Assembly (NCBI GenBank): GCA_964059195.1
Contig: CAXKWD010000006.1
Span: 179,240,825-179,304,824 of the forward strand
Direction of reading: 5' to 3'
From: Ectobius pallidus
Lineage: Eukaryota; Arthropoda; Insecta; Blattodea; Ectobiidae
DNA: 64,000 bases
This document shows positions 10,250-20,951 of this stretch, one piece after another. A program made the position numbers and the translations under genes. Each line of letters begins with the position of its first letter. Positions within the stretch are counted from its first letter, which is position 1. Under the pieces are notes generated by a model, which worked only from the letters and a program-made list of their open reading frames with translations, was not told the origin of the DNA and did not search any database.

Positions 10250-11040
10250 TGTGCCACACAAGAAAATATTGCAGCTACAGAAATTATAAGTTTAGGTTTA
10301 TTCTCTATGCCAAGGGCAGAGTTGTTGCAACTCATTTGAACTGATGCACAGATTTACATCACTGATAAATCACTGTAAATTTTTGGAGTGACTAATGTCA
10401 TGAATAAATGATTGGTTGAAATTAAACTAATATTTCACTCATATCATACAAAAATTCACTTGTCGTGTTTTATCGTTAATGTAGCACTGCAATTAGGAGA
10501 AAACGTTGTGTATCTGAGGCCAAAATCTTACTTGTACCCTAGTGTGAACGCTCACAGAGGATACTTGTGACAGGGATGTGCAACTGGGATAAGTATTTAG
10601 ATACGAGTATCTCGGCACATGTACCTGAGATTTATGCCTGCAACAAGTTTCCTAGTGTGAACATAACATAAGAAATAACTGATTATTTTGCATTAAGGTA
10701 TTTTAAGCGATAATTTAGTTTAAACTTTGACAAGGCTTCTTTAAAGTATCGAAACCTAGATTTTAATACTACTAAAACTAAAATAATTTGAATGACTTGT
10801 GAATATTCCACTTCACAGTTTTGACAAGTATTTTAACAATTATCTTCTGATATTTGCCTCATTGCAAGATAATTTAGGCAAGACAAAACATTGAATGGCA
10901 GCGACGACTATCTATCTAGATCTTTAGGTTTAGTTTAGACTGTAAATTTCTTCTTTTTCTATTTTGTGTTCCCCTGAAAAATAATGAAAGAATGACTTTA
11001 GGTACTTTCTTTCTGAATAGATATGCTATATTGTGTACTT
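10250..11040. other. Stretch without recognisable gene
   Basis: AT-rich. A direct repeat of CCTAGTGTGAAC about 115 bases apart (10537 and 10651 regions) may mark a small unclassified element. No coding signal. Confidence 0.4.
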
Positions 11041-11079
11041 TGATGTTTCAGAAACTGGGGCATCTTCGAGCTGTTGGCT

Positions 11080-11272
11080 ACAGATTGGTGGACATCTTGT
11101 AAGAGATCGTTAGCTGCAGGGGAAATGAGGACAAATTATAGGTTCGAGTCCTTTTCAGGGGTGAAGATGATCTTGGTTGTGACTGAGACCATTGGACCTG
11201 TGACTGGTCTTCTACAGGGAAACACATGCCCAGAGTAGAGAAAGTTATGTGAGTACATCATTTCAGATTTAT
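11080..11272 (+). repeat. SINE S3 copy
   Basis: The blocks GGACAAATTATAGGTTCGAG (B-box-like), GATCTTGGTTGTGACTGAGA, GACTGGTCTTCTACAGGGAA and GAGAAAGTTATGTGAGTACA match, in order, the reverse complement of 49306-49460. The tRNA-like B box suggests Pol III ancestry; the 5' head is not clearly shared between the two copies. Confidence 0.65.
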
Positions 11273-11339
11273 TGATTTAAACACAAACCTTACACTCAAA
11301 CCACCATAACATAATTGTTCCAGGCTTTTTCTTTGTACA

Positions 11340-11499
11340 GAAGGACTCCATTACTCATTTATAAAAATAGATTTCCAGGAGTGCAATGTACTGATAGTTA
11401 ATGGTGCCCAACCAAGCAGCTTGAAATGAGTTGTGTTGGGTGTCTTTCACAAGCTATGAATGGAATGTAGGCCAACAGTTGTTTTGTATACAAGTTTCT
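11340..11499 (-). repeat. Repeat D, distal part
   Basis: On the minus strand, ACATTCCATTCATAGCTTGT and GAAAGACACCCAAC resemble 45615-45690 and should continue the repeat-D copy at 13040-13540. The DUF4817-type element at 11500-13032 has split the two parts. Confidence 0.45.
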
Positions 11500-13032
11500 G
11501 CATTGCAGCAGCCACAGCTCTAACTCCCGAGCTATTGGGTAAAATGTCTGCGCAAATAAAGCCACTAACTATATAATGATTCAGGTTCTCCAATTTCAGT
11601 TAAAATTACAATAAAAATAACCATGTACCCCATGACAAGAGATGGTTGAAAATGTTATTGTCTTGCATCCACACATCACAAGCTCCTTCTTAGGTTAGGT
11701 TATTGTCTTTAAGTTTTTATAATGTATGGGGTTTGACCTATACACTTTATTTTTAAAGTTCAAGTTTGGGTGAAATATCTAGGTAACTGAAACGGCCAGT
11801 GGGGGATTGTGAGTGTATACACAAATACATGCTAAGATTACTTGTAACCTGATAATATATAAATTCTCGCTTTGCTCGTTTGGGGCTCTGCCTCCAAACC
11901 CCTTAGTGTAGTTTTCAGTTTTTTTTTAATGAACTAACACTGCATCGAAGATAAATTCTATGTATGTAGACTGCCGTAGCCCACAATTTATATTTATCGT
12001 AACCACACAGGTAGGCCTAATATTATGTTTATAATGAGCTAAGCTTATGTCTCAAATAGGAAAACAGCACCTTGAACTGAGATCGAGTTTGGTCGGAGAA
12101 ATTTCTCCAGTCAAAATTGTTCCTAGTTCAGAGCAAATTGATCTCAGATTAGAGTTTATACAACAAAAATTTCAGAGTTCAGCGTGAACTGAGATCAATT
12201 TAGTCTCTGATCCATGATCAAACTGTTTATACAATCGGCCCTAAATGATTTAAAATTGTAGAAATATCATGTGAAGCATTTTTTCGTTCAATAAGGTCAA
12301 TTAGAACCTGCACAAAGATTATTTTGAAGTACAGTAGCTTATTATAATAAAGTAATACAAAATCTAAATATTCTTTACATTAAAAACTGGTCATTGTGCA
12401 ACACTGCAACATGATCACAGGCCGCAACTGGAAACAGCTAACAGTAAATGCTAAGTGTTATAGAAATATCATAGTTAAACAATTCTTTAAAGAACTGACC
12501 GAAATGGAATGTCGGCGTGCTTATTTCCAGGAAGACTCTGCCACTGCATGTACAGCTGATGAGTCATTAAAGTTAATTTAAGAAATTTTTGAAGATCAAG
12601 TAATTAATAGGGGTTTGTGGCCTGCATGGTCACTGGACCTATCAGTATGTGACTATAATTTAAGGGGGAACTTGGAAAAATAAAGTGTATAGGTCAAGCC
12701 CCCATACATTAGAAGAACTTAAAGGCAATATCACAAGGGAAATTAACTCTATTTCGGGAGCTGAACTTATGCGTGTCAAAGAAAATTGCCTAAAAAGGTG
12801 CCAATGTTGTGTAGATGCAAGAGGAGGACATTTCCAATATCTCTTGTGATAAGGTAGGCTTTTGTGATTATTTTCATTGTAATTTTAACTGTAATTGTGA
12901 GAACTTTAATCATTACACTAGTTAGTGACTTTATTTGCATAAATATTTCACCAAATAACTCTGGAGTTCGAGCAGTGGCCACCATGACTCAGAAACCCCC
13001 ATGATTAGCCAACTTGTACATGAAACACGGTG
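11500..13032. mobile_element. Older DUF4817-type element with partial transposase
   Basis: The right end (12670-13032, plus) and left end (about 11503-11760, minus) are both versions of the same 3' subterminal sequence, as in 9093-10088, but much more diverged. Termini are eroded (right ..CACGGTG then TA). The interior retains a transposase segment at 12396-12852. The left half between 11760 and 12395 is AT-rich with repeated ACTGAGATC words and no recognised frame. Confidence 0.7.
12396..12852 (+). pseudogene. DUF4817-type transposase C-terminal half
   Basis: It reads TVNAKCYRNIIVKQFFKELT, YFQEDSATACTADESL (the second catalytic Asp region, normally QDNATAH), GLWPAWSLDLSVCDYNL (the DLNPCDFYLW region), then NPHT-like LEEL, SFGAELMRVK-like and CVDARGGHFQYLL. 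Stops interrupt at several points (12580, 12661 and after). It is the only copy here retaining part of the catalytic domain, which ties the palindromic elements to this transposase family. Confidence 0.8.
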
Positions 13033-13039
13033 TAAAGAG

Positions 13040-13540
13040 CTTGTGGTCTTCTTTCTTTTTGATGTGGATTCTATAGTTACTAACTCTCGGACAGGACTTA
13101 CTACAATGAGACACGCTCTAATTGGTACAGCAAACACAAGAGCCCCACTCCAATGTAAAAACAGTCCATGGAGAAGATAAAGATTGATGCCACAACAACC
13201 CTAAGATAAGCAAGCATGATTGGCATAGGCACCATTTTTAGAGTAAACACAGCGAGAGTAAACACAGCCACTGAAGTTTTCTGCAGCTGAGAACAAAATG
13301 TCCAACAAAACATACAGCCTTGAATATCGAAAATGTCTAGCATTCAAGATTCTGGGTGTGAAAATCTCAGATTGATGAAAACAATGATGTTGTAAAGAAT
13401 ATTAAAACAAAGTGACGTAAACAGTGGAGCATACTGAATCTTGAGAAAAGTAAAAAATAAATACACTTTTAACTCCACGTGCATAAATTTATAAAACTGG
13501 TCTAATTTCGGGAGTGTTGCTCCCATCCTCAGCTGGCAGT
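13040..13540 (-). repeat. Repeat D
   Basis: On the minus strand it contains GGGAGCAACACTCCCGAAAT, ACGTGGAGTTAAAAGTG, CAGCTGCAGAAAACTTC, AAAAATGGTGCCTA, CTTATCTTAGGGTTGTTGTG and GTGTTTGCTGTACCAAT. The same words occur in the same order on the plus strand at 42640-42935 and 45488-45615. Short frames exist but are not shared between copies. Function unknown. Confidence 0.65.
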
Positions 13541-14369
13541 CAACTGGTGTTCTGGTGATTATGGTTGGTAGTATAAGTACGTGCCTTGTGCTCCTGTCCC
13601 TCTTCCTGGTGGTAAGCACTAGTTTTATATTCTTCAGGTGTTCTTTTTTACTTTCTCGCATATACGTAGTATAGAGAAAGTATTGTGATCGTGACAAAAA
13701 ATCGAAGTCGAGATAACACCGGGAGAGCACGTTTCATGAAGCCTAGAAACCGAAAAAAATATTTTTGGAATGACGTCTGTCCGTCTGTCTGTGGACAAGC
13801 ACAGCGGGTAAACGGTTCATTGTATTTACTTCATTTTTTGAACTAAGCACTTTTTCGAAATTTTGTCGAACCGCCCGGAAATTTAGTTTTACAACTGAAA
13901 TATTAAGGGGACTTTTCATGAAAACTTTTTTTAAAAAATTGTTTTTTGAAGAAATGGCTCTAACGATTTTAATAAAAATTTAAAATTGTAAAGTCTTATC
14001 TGTGACTAATAAAATGGCTATATCCGTATTTCCGCAAAAATGACTTAAGGGGCACTTTACTCGTATCCATTTTCAATTTTTCTAGATTATATCCATTACA
14101 GTAGGCGATACATGAAAACCTATCACAGTAAAGTTGTAGAAAAATTTAAAATGAACATTTTTTGTTTAACACATTTCTTTGTACATTTAATAGATATCAA
14201 GATAAAAACGAAATAAGGACAGCTTAAATGCGAATTTCAGAACATAAATATAAATTAAAATATGAATGACATTTTGTTGCCCCTAGTAACAAGAAAACTA
14301 TAGGCCTAATGTACTTATTGTTGTGAAATGCAATCAGTTTATCTCAGTCGCAATGAACACACTAAAACC

Positions 14370-14545
14370 AATTACAGCAAGGTGGTAGGCCTATGGGCTA
14401 ACAGGGAAGAGGTCCTGAGTTCAAATCAAACCTCGTTGCCGCCTAAATTGACTTGGGTTTTTCATGGTTCCGTCGTTCGCAAAGGCAAACGCCGGGTTTG
14501 TAGGACTTGCTTATTTTCCATAACTCATCGTCGCTATGTCACTGG
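14370..14545 (+). repeat. tRNA-like block within family B
   Basis: AGCAAGGTGGTAGGCCTATGGGC.. and GAGTTCAAATC have A- and B-box character. They are followed by GACTTGGGTTTTTCATGGTT and AAAGGCAAACGCCGGGTTTG, the layout of a SINE head and body. The same block recurs at 19185-19370 and 40822-40885. Confidence 0.5.
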
Positions 14546-14628
14546 ATATTATAATCGTTTAAACTGAATATCACATAAGACATCACTAAACAATAGAAAC
14601 ATGACGAGAATGAGTTGTTAATATAGAC

Positions 14629-15172
14629 CTGCGTTTCTCAACCTATGGTCCCACCAGTGGTCCGCGAACACGGTGCAGATGGTCTGCAGACATAATTAAT
14701 TTAAAAATATCATAAAGCAAGTGGGAAGTAAAGAAGTAGAAATTTTTCACATAAAATGGACACTAGATGTCAAAGGTTTAAAATCTTCGAAAATACAGGT
14801 AATATCGACTAAATTTGACTAATATTGAGCCAAAAAAACCGGAACTCTGCAAGAGACGTCATGCTCAACCGTCTCATTAAAAGTGAGTAATAACATAATT
14901 CCTAATTAAGTTATATTATCAAATTTGTAATACATATTAAAGTGTGTTCAAAATATAATTTTACTGTCAATAGTTTCATTCCAATTCAATAACTGTGTTT
15001 CCGTCGGATTAAAAAAATGTATTTCGTTATAACGACCTATAATTTAATACCCTAATTAAGAATATAGGCCTACATATAGCCTACTTTTAAAAATTGGATG
15101 TAAAATTTGGGGTCCGTAAAGTTTTTTACTCATTTTAGAGGTCCTCGGGTTCAAAAAGGTTAAGAAACGCTG
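14629..15172. mobile_element. Non-autonomous hAT element with 8-bp TSD
   Basis: Left end CTGCGTTTCTCAACC, right end the inverse of CAGCGTTTCTTAACC; both flanked by ATATAGAC (14621-14628 and 15173-15180). TIR sequence and 8-bp duplication are diagnostic of hAT. The related copy at 19441-20201 has about 217 more bases inside, which encode a transposase fragment, so this copy is an internal deletion derivative. Confidence 0.9.
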
Positions 15173-15249
15173 ATATAGACTAATGCTTCACGCAAACATA
15201 CTAAACACGCGGTATGACCTACATGCAGTTAAAGCGTGCAATATAACCT

Positions 15250-15251
<2 letters not shown>

Positions 15252-15290
<39 letters not shown>
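15252..15290. repeat. (AGT)n microsatellite
   Basis: About twelve consecutive AGT/TAG units within family B. The same position in copy 2 has only a few units. Confidence 0.95.
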
Positions 15291-15297
<7 letters not shown>

Positions 15298-15339
15298 CGA
15301 AATTCAAATATAAGTCGCCCCTTAATCTTCGCCATTCGA

Positions 15340-15640
15340 TATTCACATTTGCACGGACTGTGTGATGTATTTTGTTTCTGAGCGAAGCAGGGTGACCAAC
15401 TGCCCTTGTATACTGTTGCATATAGCTAAATAATGCATAACAGAAAATGTGGCATATTATATCTCCCGCAAGGTTTGTCAGCCTTCCACCTCTCGTCTAG
15501 CGGTAAGACGTCACACCTCCAACGTCCAATCACGAGTTTCTTCATAATACTAGGACAGAAGAATTTTCTAGATCGTGGTATAAAAGAAACTGCATCGGTG
15601 AAGATAGGTTGGGTGGGACCGATTTATCCCAAGGTGCGAC
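15340..15640 (+). repeat. Repeat family C
   Basis: ATGTGGCATATTATATCTCC, CGCAAGGTTTGTCAGCC, CACCTCTCGTCTAGC and CTGCATCGGTGA.GAT are shared almost base for base with 20340-20760 and more loosely with 6200-6965. It is embedded in family B copies 1 and 2 but occurs alone near 6.5 kb, so it was a separate element. Confidence 0.7.
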
Positions 15641-15829
15641 TTATATTTGAATTTTCCCGTAGTAGTAGTAGGCCTACTAATAATATGCAGTTTTACTGTC
15701 ATTGATTGTTATTATTCTTATTATTATTTCACGGTAAAAGCATTGAACATAAAGATCGACCCTGATGCTTTCCGTTCTAGATACTTGTTAGTTTTATGAA
15801 AATGTAATAAGTAAAATTTAATTGTCTCT

Positions 15830-16259
15830 TTAATTTAATTTTTTCTGTGCTAGCCTTTAACACGTATATGCGAGAAAGTTTGTGCAACGTATTTTTGCTC
15901 CATTTATTTATTTCCAAACTTCTCCTGGTTTGTCCAATATGAATCATATCAAAATCTTTGCATTCCATCTGATAGATACTCGATAGTTCTGTTTTTGGTG
16001 TGTTGTTTTTCAATGGATGGTTAAGTAGATTCCTGATAGTGTAATTATTCTGTGGTGCCAGTTTAATATTGTAATTTTTGAACACTTTTTCAAATTTATG
16101 TAAGAATTTTGGGTGACAGGTGAAATTACTGTAGTTTTGTTGAGCTTTTTCTGTGCTTTCTGGTGTGTTGATACCTTTGATTCTTTTTTGCTTCTTGTGT
16201 TTTGCAATCATCTTATCTACGAAGTTAGTTTTACAGCCATTGGCAACTGCCACTTCTTG
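15830..16259 (-). pseudogene. Penelope-like retroelement, GIY-YIG region
   Basis: The minus-strand frame reads LQEVAVANGCKTNFVDKMIA, HPKFLHKFEKVFKNYNIKLA, NNYTIRNLLNHPL and SSIYQMECKDFDMIHIGQTR. This is the linker plus GIY-YIG nuclease of Penelope-like elements: S-I-Y stands for GIY, H-I-G-Q-T for YIGQT. Homology continues across the transposon at 16262-17522 into about 17525-17610, where FATNKDR-like sequence precedes it in the same strand. The downstream nuclease half is cut by family B at 15824. The reverse transcriptase is not recognisable upstream. Non-functional. Confidence 0.75.
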
Positions 16260-16261
16260 TA

Positions 16262-17522
16262 GGGTAAGGTGGTGCATTTTCGAACACTTAACAAATATTC
16301 ATATTTTATAAACACAATAAACATAAGACAAGTTCAACTGTATTGTATTCACAAAGTTGGCAATGTAGTTGACCCTTCACAAAAATATCAATAGTAATAA
16401 TAGCTGTAATATTGGTCATGGCAATCGATCTTTCATTTCCAGAAAATCGTTCGAAAATGTACCGCAGTAGGTACAATTCTAAACACCAGTGGGTTCTATT
16501 TCGAACAGTGGCATTTTCAACAAACAAAGTGCTTTCTTCCAAATATTATTTTCTATTATTATTATTTATCAGTGATATGAGCGTAATAATGATGTGTCAC
16601 GTTAAGAATAGGCAGATGACCGGAATGGGGCATGTGGTCAGCATGCCGACTCCTAAACCAGTTATTGATGGCTTACTGAACCGGAGCCGCTACTTCTTTA
16701 TGAATTACCTCTTCGGTTGGTGTCAGAAGGCTGAATGCACCCCGTTCCAGATTACCCTACCTCAGAAAAATCCGAGGAGGTACCGGTGATCGAACCCAGA
16801 CTTGCGGGTCCATAGTCAAGAACCACTAGACCATACAGATGGTCTGTTATAACATCAAGAGCAATAATAAAATTACTTAACGTTTAACAGCTGCATGCTA
16901 TTGTGTATTGCATAAAATGCTGAGATGCATAACATTGCAGAGGAAGTCTTATGTTATAACTCTTCGTTGAAATAATACCACTATTGAAAGATGTATGAAT
17001 ACCATCCTTTTATATTTGACTTGCACAGTTAATAATAATAAACATGCAGAATGCTGTACTTTCCATGCAAGACTTAAGCAAGCGATCACAGGTTAAAGTA
17101 CTGTTCGAAATTGTACCTAAAATTTGTTCGTATTTGTACCTCAAGCTAGTTTTTGTAAATTACTACATTGTTGAAATTCCGCTCACGAATGACCATTGTT
17201 GTACCAGTGACTTACCTATTAAAGACTACGCTATTTGTTGGTATGAGTTAAAAATTGGTCCTCAAGAATATATTCCACTTACACAACGTGGAAATTTAGC
17301 AATTTTATAACGTGCCATTTTTCAAGCATGGAGTTCTTTCCTTCGATTGGAAAATATTTTTTTATCGCTGAATGAGACAACTCAAAACATCATTCTCGCG
17401 GATACAGGTCAACAAAACAATCAGTATGGCTAACAGGTTGGCTAACATTTGAAACCCAAAAATGGACAAAAATCTTAGTCCGTTCAGAATAGTACCATGT
17501 TCGAAAATGTACCACCTTACCC
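16262..17522. mobile_element. TA-flanked TIR transposon inserted in Penelope
   Basis: Inverted termini GGGTAAGGTGGTGCATTTTC and GAAAATGTACCACCTTACCC are flanked by TA at 16260-16261 and 17523-17524, as in Tc1/mariner/pogo insertions. The TTCGAAA-GTACC word recurs internally (16450, 17105). A frame of 88 codons at 17044-17310 and one at 16412-16789 show no known domain, the latter being partly SINE. No DDE transposase is recognisable. Probably non-autonomous. Confidence 0.8.
16612..16855 (-). repeat. SINE S2 copy, 3'-truncated
   Basis: Minus strand: tRNA-like head (TGGTCTAGTGGTTCTTGAC, then GGGTTCGATCACC), central block TCGGATTTTTCTGAGGTAGG, then AAGAAGTAGCGGCTCCGG and GTCGGCATGCTGACCACATG. 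The same blocks occur at 39325-39645 (minus) and 48500-48790 (plus). The last 60 or so bases of the consensus are missing here. It lies inside the 16262-17522 transposon. Confidence 0.85.
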
Positions 17523-17639
17523 TATATGTTTGTATTCACTATTGTATTCTGTCTTTGTTAGTGGCAAATGAATTAGTCATGAATTAAACTGTGAAAAAGT
17601 TGTGTTAGAAGCAGTTTTAATACACTAGTGTCATCACTG

Positions 17640-18060
17640 TCCCTTTGTTTATGAATCAGGTTGAGGAGTTTAGTAAATGAACAATGCCTGCCATGGGTCT
17701 GAAACTTTGAGGATATTTTTTATAGTTGTCATCCGACTCCGACTTCTGTAGTTTGTGACAGTAATTTAATAACATTCTTGTGCTCCAAAATGCCATTGTT
17801 TTGTACAAGATGAGCCGAAAGAAACTCAATTAATTCTGAAAATTTTCACAGTTTATATCCTTAATTTCACTCCTTTTCAAACTACAAAACTAGGCCTTTT
17901 CTCTATTGGGATCTTCTCACCAGAAGTACTTGCAAAAGTATTATTTCTCTTTCTTTTGTTTGGTTGTGTAACTTCACTTCATGCACTTGCAGGAGATTCT
18001 TGCATATCCCTATGCTGTCTTTTTAGTCTGATTTTGAACCTGCCATGGTCTGCACAGCTT
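17640..18060. other. Stretch without recognisable gene
   Basis: Broken minus-strand frames are present (for example ELIEFLSAHLVQNNGILEHK) but I cannot tie them to a family. It lies where a Penelope RT would be expected, but RT motifs are not visible. Confidence 0.35.
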
Positions 18061-18069
18061 CGAAGTTTA

Positions 18070-18455
18070 GATTATACGAGTTCATCCAAAAGTAAGTTCC
18101 AATCGCATCCAGAGATGGCATGATTAGTCTGATGCGCATGCTTAGCTGTAAAGAGGAGGTACGTGGGAATGTTACAGCACAATTTCAATCTTGTGACACC
18201 AGTCGTTGTTGAACAGTGCTAGGAGAAAATTACTTATATTGTCTCCCACCAACTGCATTATGCTTTTGCACAACAACGCATGGCCCCATACAGCCTACAC
18301 CACATGGAATCAATTGCTTCAGTTTGTAAGGGAGATCTTCGACCATCCACCCTATAGCCTCGACCTTGTGGCAAGTGACTTCCTTCTCTTGTGTCTCATG
18401 AAGCGATTTTTGGCAAGAAAAAATTTCTACATGCGATGGACAATTTTAACTTTAA
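18070..18455 (+). pseudogene. mariner transposase C-terminal relic
   Basis: The frame at 18206-18484 has MLLHNNAWPHTA (normally LHDNARPHTA, so the second catalytic Asp is changed to Asn) and DHPPYSLDLVASDFLLL (normally HPPYSPDLAPSDYHLF, third Asp retained), then MKRFLARKNF. Upstream, GAGTTCATCCAAAAGTAAGTTCC resembles a mariner 5' end joined directly to the C-terminal half, so the element lost its middle. It stops where family B copy 2 begins. Confidence 0.8.
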
Positions 18456-19440
18456 ACTCCTTTTACTTTCTCACATATACATAATATAGAGAAAGTATTG
18501 TGATCGTGACAAAAAATTGAAGTCGAGATAACACCGGAAGAGCATATTTCATGAAGCCTAGAAACCGAAAAAAACATTTTTAGAATGACGTCTGTCCGTG
18601 GACAAGCACAGCGGGTAAACGGTTCATTGTATTTACTTCAGTTTTTGAATTAAGGACTTTTTTGAAATTTTGTCAAACCGCCCAGAAATTTAGTTTTACA
18701 ACTGAAATATTAAGGAGACTTTTCATGAAAACTTTTTTAAAATTTTGATTATTAAAAAAAATGGCTCTAAGGATTTTAATAAAAATGTAAAATTGGAAAC
18801 TCTTATCCATGACTAATAAAATGGCTATATCTGTATTTCTGCAAAAATGACTTAAGGGGTGCTTTATTCATATCCATTTTCAATTTTTCTAGATTATATC
18901 CATTACAGTAGGCGATACATGAAAACCGTTGTAGAGAAAACAGTAAAGTTGTAGAGAAAATTAAAATGAACATTTTTTGTTTAACACATTTCTTTATAAA
19001 TTTAATAGATATCAAGACAAAAACGAAATAAGTACGGCTTAAATGCGAATTTCAGAACATAATGTCAATTAAAATATGAATGACATTTTGTTGCCCCTAG
19101 TAACAAGAAAACTAAAGGCCTAATGCACTTATTGTTGTGAAATGCAATCAGTTTAGCTCAGTCGCAATAAACACACCAAAACCAATTACAGCGAGGTGAT
19201 ACAGGCTAACAGTGAAGAGGTCCTGAGTTCAAATCAAACCTTGTGGCCACCCAAATTGACTTGGGTTTTTCATGGTTTCCTTGTTCGCAAAGGCAAACGC
19301 CGGGTTTGTAGGACTTGCTTATTTTCCGTAACTCATCGCCACTGTGTTACTGGATATTATAATCGTTTAAACTGAATACCGCATAAGAAGACATCACTAA
19401 ACAAAGAAACAGATGACGCGAATGAGTTGTTAATATAGAC

Positions 19441-20201
19441 CAGCGTTTCTCGACCTATGGTCCGCGAAGATGATGCAGATGGTCCGCAAACCTAATTAAT
19501 TTAAAAAAATATCATAAACCAAGTGGGAAGTAAAGAAGTAGAAATTTTTCACATAAAATTGACACTAGATGTCAAAGTTTTTAAAATCTTCAAAAATACA
19601 GGTCCTATTACAAGTTTCCTTACTTTTGCAGTTACGAACCACAGTTTCAAACCCCTGATGCACTGTCGTTTATGGTTGCCTCTTTCATTCAAAACCCTAA
19701 AAAATAAGATGCTTTCGGAATTTGTTATTGGAGGCGCCATGCAGGTTTCAACAACCTATCTTTGTGAGAAGGGATTTTCATTGCTCGTTTAACTAAAAAC
19801 ATAATACAGAAACCGACTTAATGTATCTGCTGATCTTCGACTAAATTTGACTAATATTGAGCCAAATATCCAGGAACTCTGCAAGAGGCGACAAGCTCAA
19901 CTGTCTCATTACAAGTGAGTAATAACATAATTCTTAATTATATTATTAAATTGGTAATACATATTAAAGTGTGTTCAAAATATAATTTTACTGTCAATAG
20001 TTTCATTCCAATTCAATAACTGTGGTTCCGTTGAATGAGAAAAAATCTATTTCGTTATAACGAACTATAATTTAATACCCCAAATATTAAGAATATAGGC
20101 CTACATATAGCCTACTTTTAAAAATGGGATGTAATATTAGGGGCCCGTAAAGTTTTTTTAGACATTTTAGAGGTCCTCTGGTTCAAAAAGGTTAAACGCT
20201 G
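19441..20201 (+). mobile_element. hAT element, longer derivative
   Basis: Ends CAGCGTTTCTCGACC and the inverse of CAGCGTTTAACC..; flanks ATATAGAC (19433-19440) and ATATAGAT (20202-20209), one base apart. It occupies the same site in family B as 14629-15172, so one insertion event predates duplication of the composite. Transposase relic at 19613-19916. Confidence 0.9.
19613..19916 (+). pseudogene. hAT transposase C-terminal (dimerisation) relic
   Basis: It reads PLSFKTLKNKMLSEFV, VSTTYLCEKGFSLLV, then after a stop NRLNVSADLRLNLTNIEP and ELCKRRQAQLSH. The block TTYLCEKxFS..NRLN...DLR..L..I.P is the conserved hAT C-terminal dimerisation region of the ZBED/SCAND3-like branch. The DDE region and zinc finger are absent. 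Confidence 0.85.
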
Positions 20202-20339
20202 ATATAGATTAGTAATGGTTCACCCAAACGTACTAAACACGTGATATGACCTACATGCAGTTAAAGCGTGCATTATAACCTAAGTAGTACTAGTAGTAGT
20301 AGTGGCGAAATTCAAGTTGCCTCTTAAGCTCCACCCATT

Positions 20340-20760
20340 TGATATTCACATTTGCATGGACTGTGTGATGTATTTTGTTCTGGGCGAAGCAGAGTGACCA
20401 ACTGCCCTTGTATATTGTCGCAAGTGCCTTGTATCCACCTCTACATACAGCTAAATAATGCTTAACACTAACCGAATAGTTAAGTGCACGAAGCGGAGGC
20501 AGCAGTCATAGCGAAGCACCCTTCCATTTTCGAATAATGTACGATACACTGTTTGTAGGTTTTGAAAATGTGGCATATTATATCTCCCGCAAGGTTTGTC
20601 AGCCTGCCACCTCTCGTCTAGCAGTAAGACTTCACACATCCAACGTCCTATCATGAGTTTCTTCATAATACGAGGACAGAAGAATTCGCTAGATCGTGGT
20701 ATAAAAGAAACTGCATCGGTGAGGATGGGTTGGGTGGGACCGATTCTTCCCAAGGTGCGA
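20340..20760 (+). repeat. Repeat family C
   Basis: Same blocks as 15340-15640, with an additional segment near 20430-20560 between the CTTGTATA word and ATGTGGCATATTATATCTCC. Confidence 0.7.
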
Positions 20761-20776
20761 CATATTTGAATTTTCC

Positions 20777-20853
20777 CGTAGTAGTAGTAGTAGTAGTAGT
20801 ACTAATAATATGCAGTTTTACTGCCATTGGTTATTATTATTATTATTATTATT
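20777..20853. repeat. (GTA)n and (ATT)n microsatellites
   Basis: A run of GTA units (20779-20801) and, after TGCAGTTTTACTGCCATTGG, a run of TTA units (20826-20851). The same pair occurs at 15660-15728 in copy 1. Confidence 0.9.
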
Positions 20854-20951
20854 TAACGGTAAAAGCATTGAACATAAATATCGACCCTGATGCTTTCCAT
20901 TCTAGATGCTTGTTAGTTTTATGAAAATGTAATAAGTAAAATTTAATTGTC

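Larger units (their letters stand above)
13645..15824 (+). repeat. Composite repeat family B, copy 1
   Basis: It begins with a hairpin (TACTTTCTC, 17-base loop, GAGAAAGTA), followed by TCGAAGTCGAGATAACACCG, a TCTGTCCGTCTGTCTG block, ACAAGCACAGCGGGTAAACG, a tRNA-like block (14370-14420), a hAT insertion, an AGT microsatellite, family C sequence and the end AAGTAAAATTTAATTGTC. Copy 2 at 18463-20951 has the same order and the same end points; copy 3 at 39908-41104 lacks the middle. No open frame is conserved. Confidence 0.85.
18463..20951 (+). repeat. Composite repeat family B, copy 2
   Basis: It runs parallel to copy 1 at 13645-15824 from the hairpin TACTTTCTC..GAGAAAGTA (loop differs) to the common end AATTTAATTGTC. 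It differs by a longer hAT insertion, a shorter AGT tract and about 110 extra bases near 20420-20560. Same orientation, start-to-start distance about 4.8 kb. Confidence 0.85.

Noticed and set aside
13101..13343. Hydrophobic 80-codon minus frame that could be read as a membrane protein
   Set aside because: It lies in repeat D and the frame is not kept in the second copy at 42.7-42.9 kb.
16412..16789. 125-codon plus-strand frame
   Set aside because: Most of it is antisense SINE S2 plus transposon sequence; no domain.
20730..20924. Frame with poly-Val and poly-Tyr
   Set aside because: It is a translation of the GTA and ATT microsatellites.
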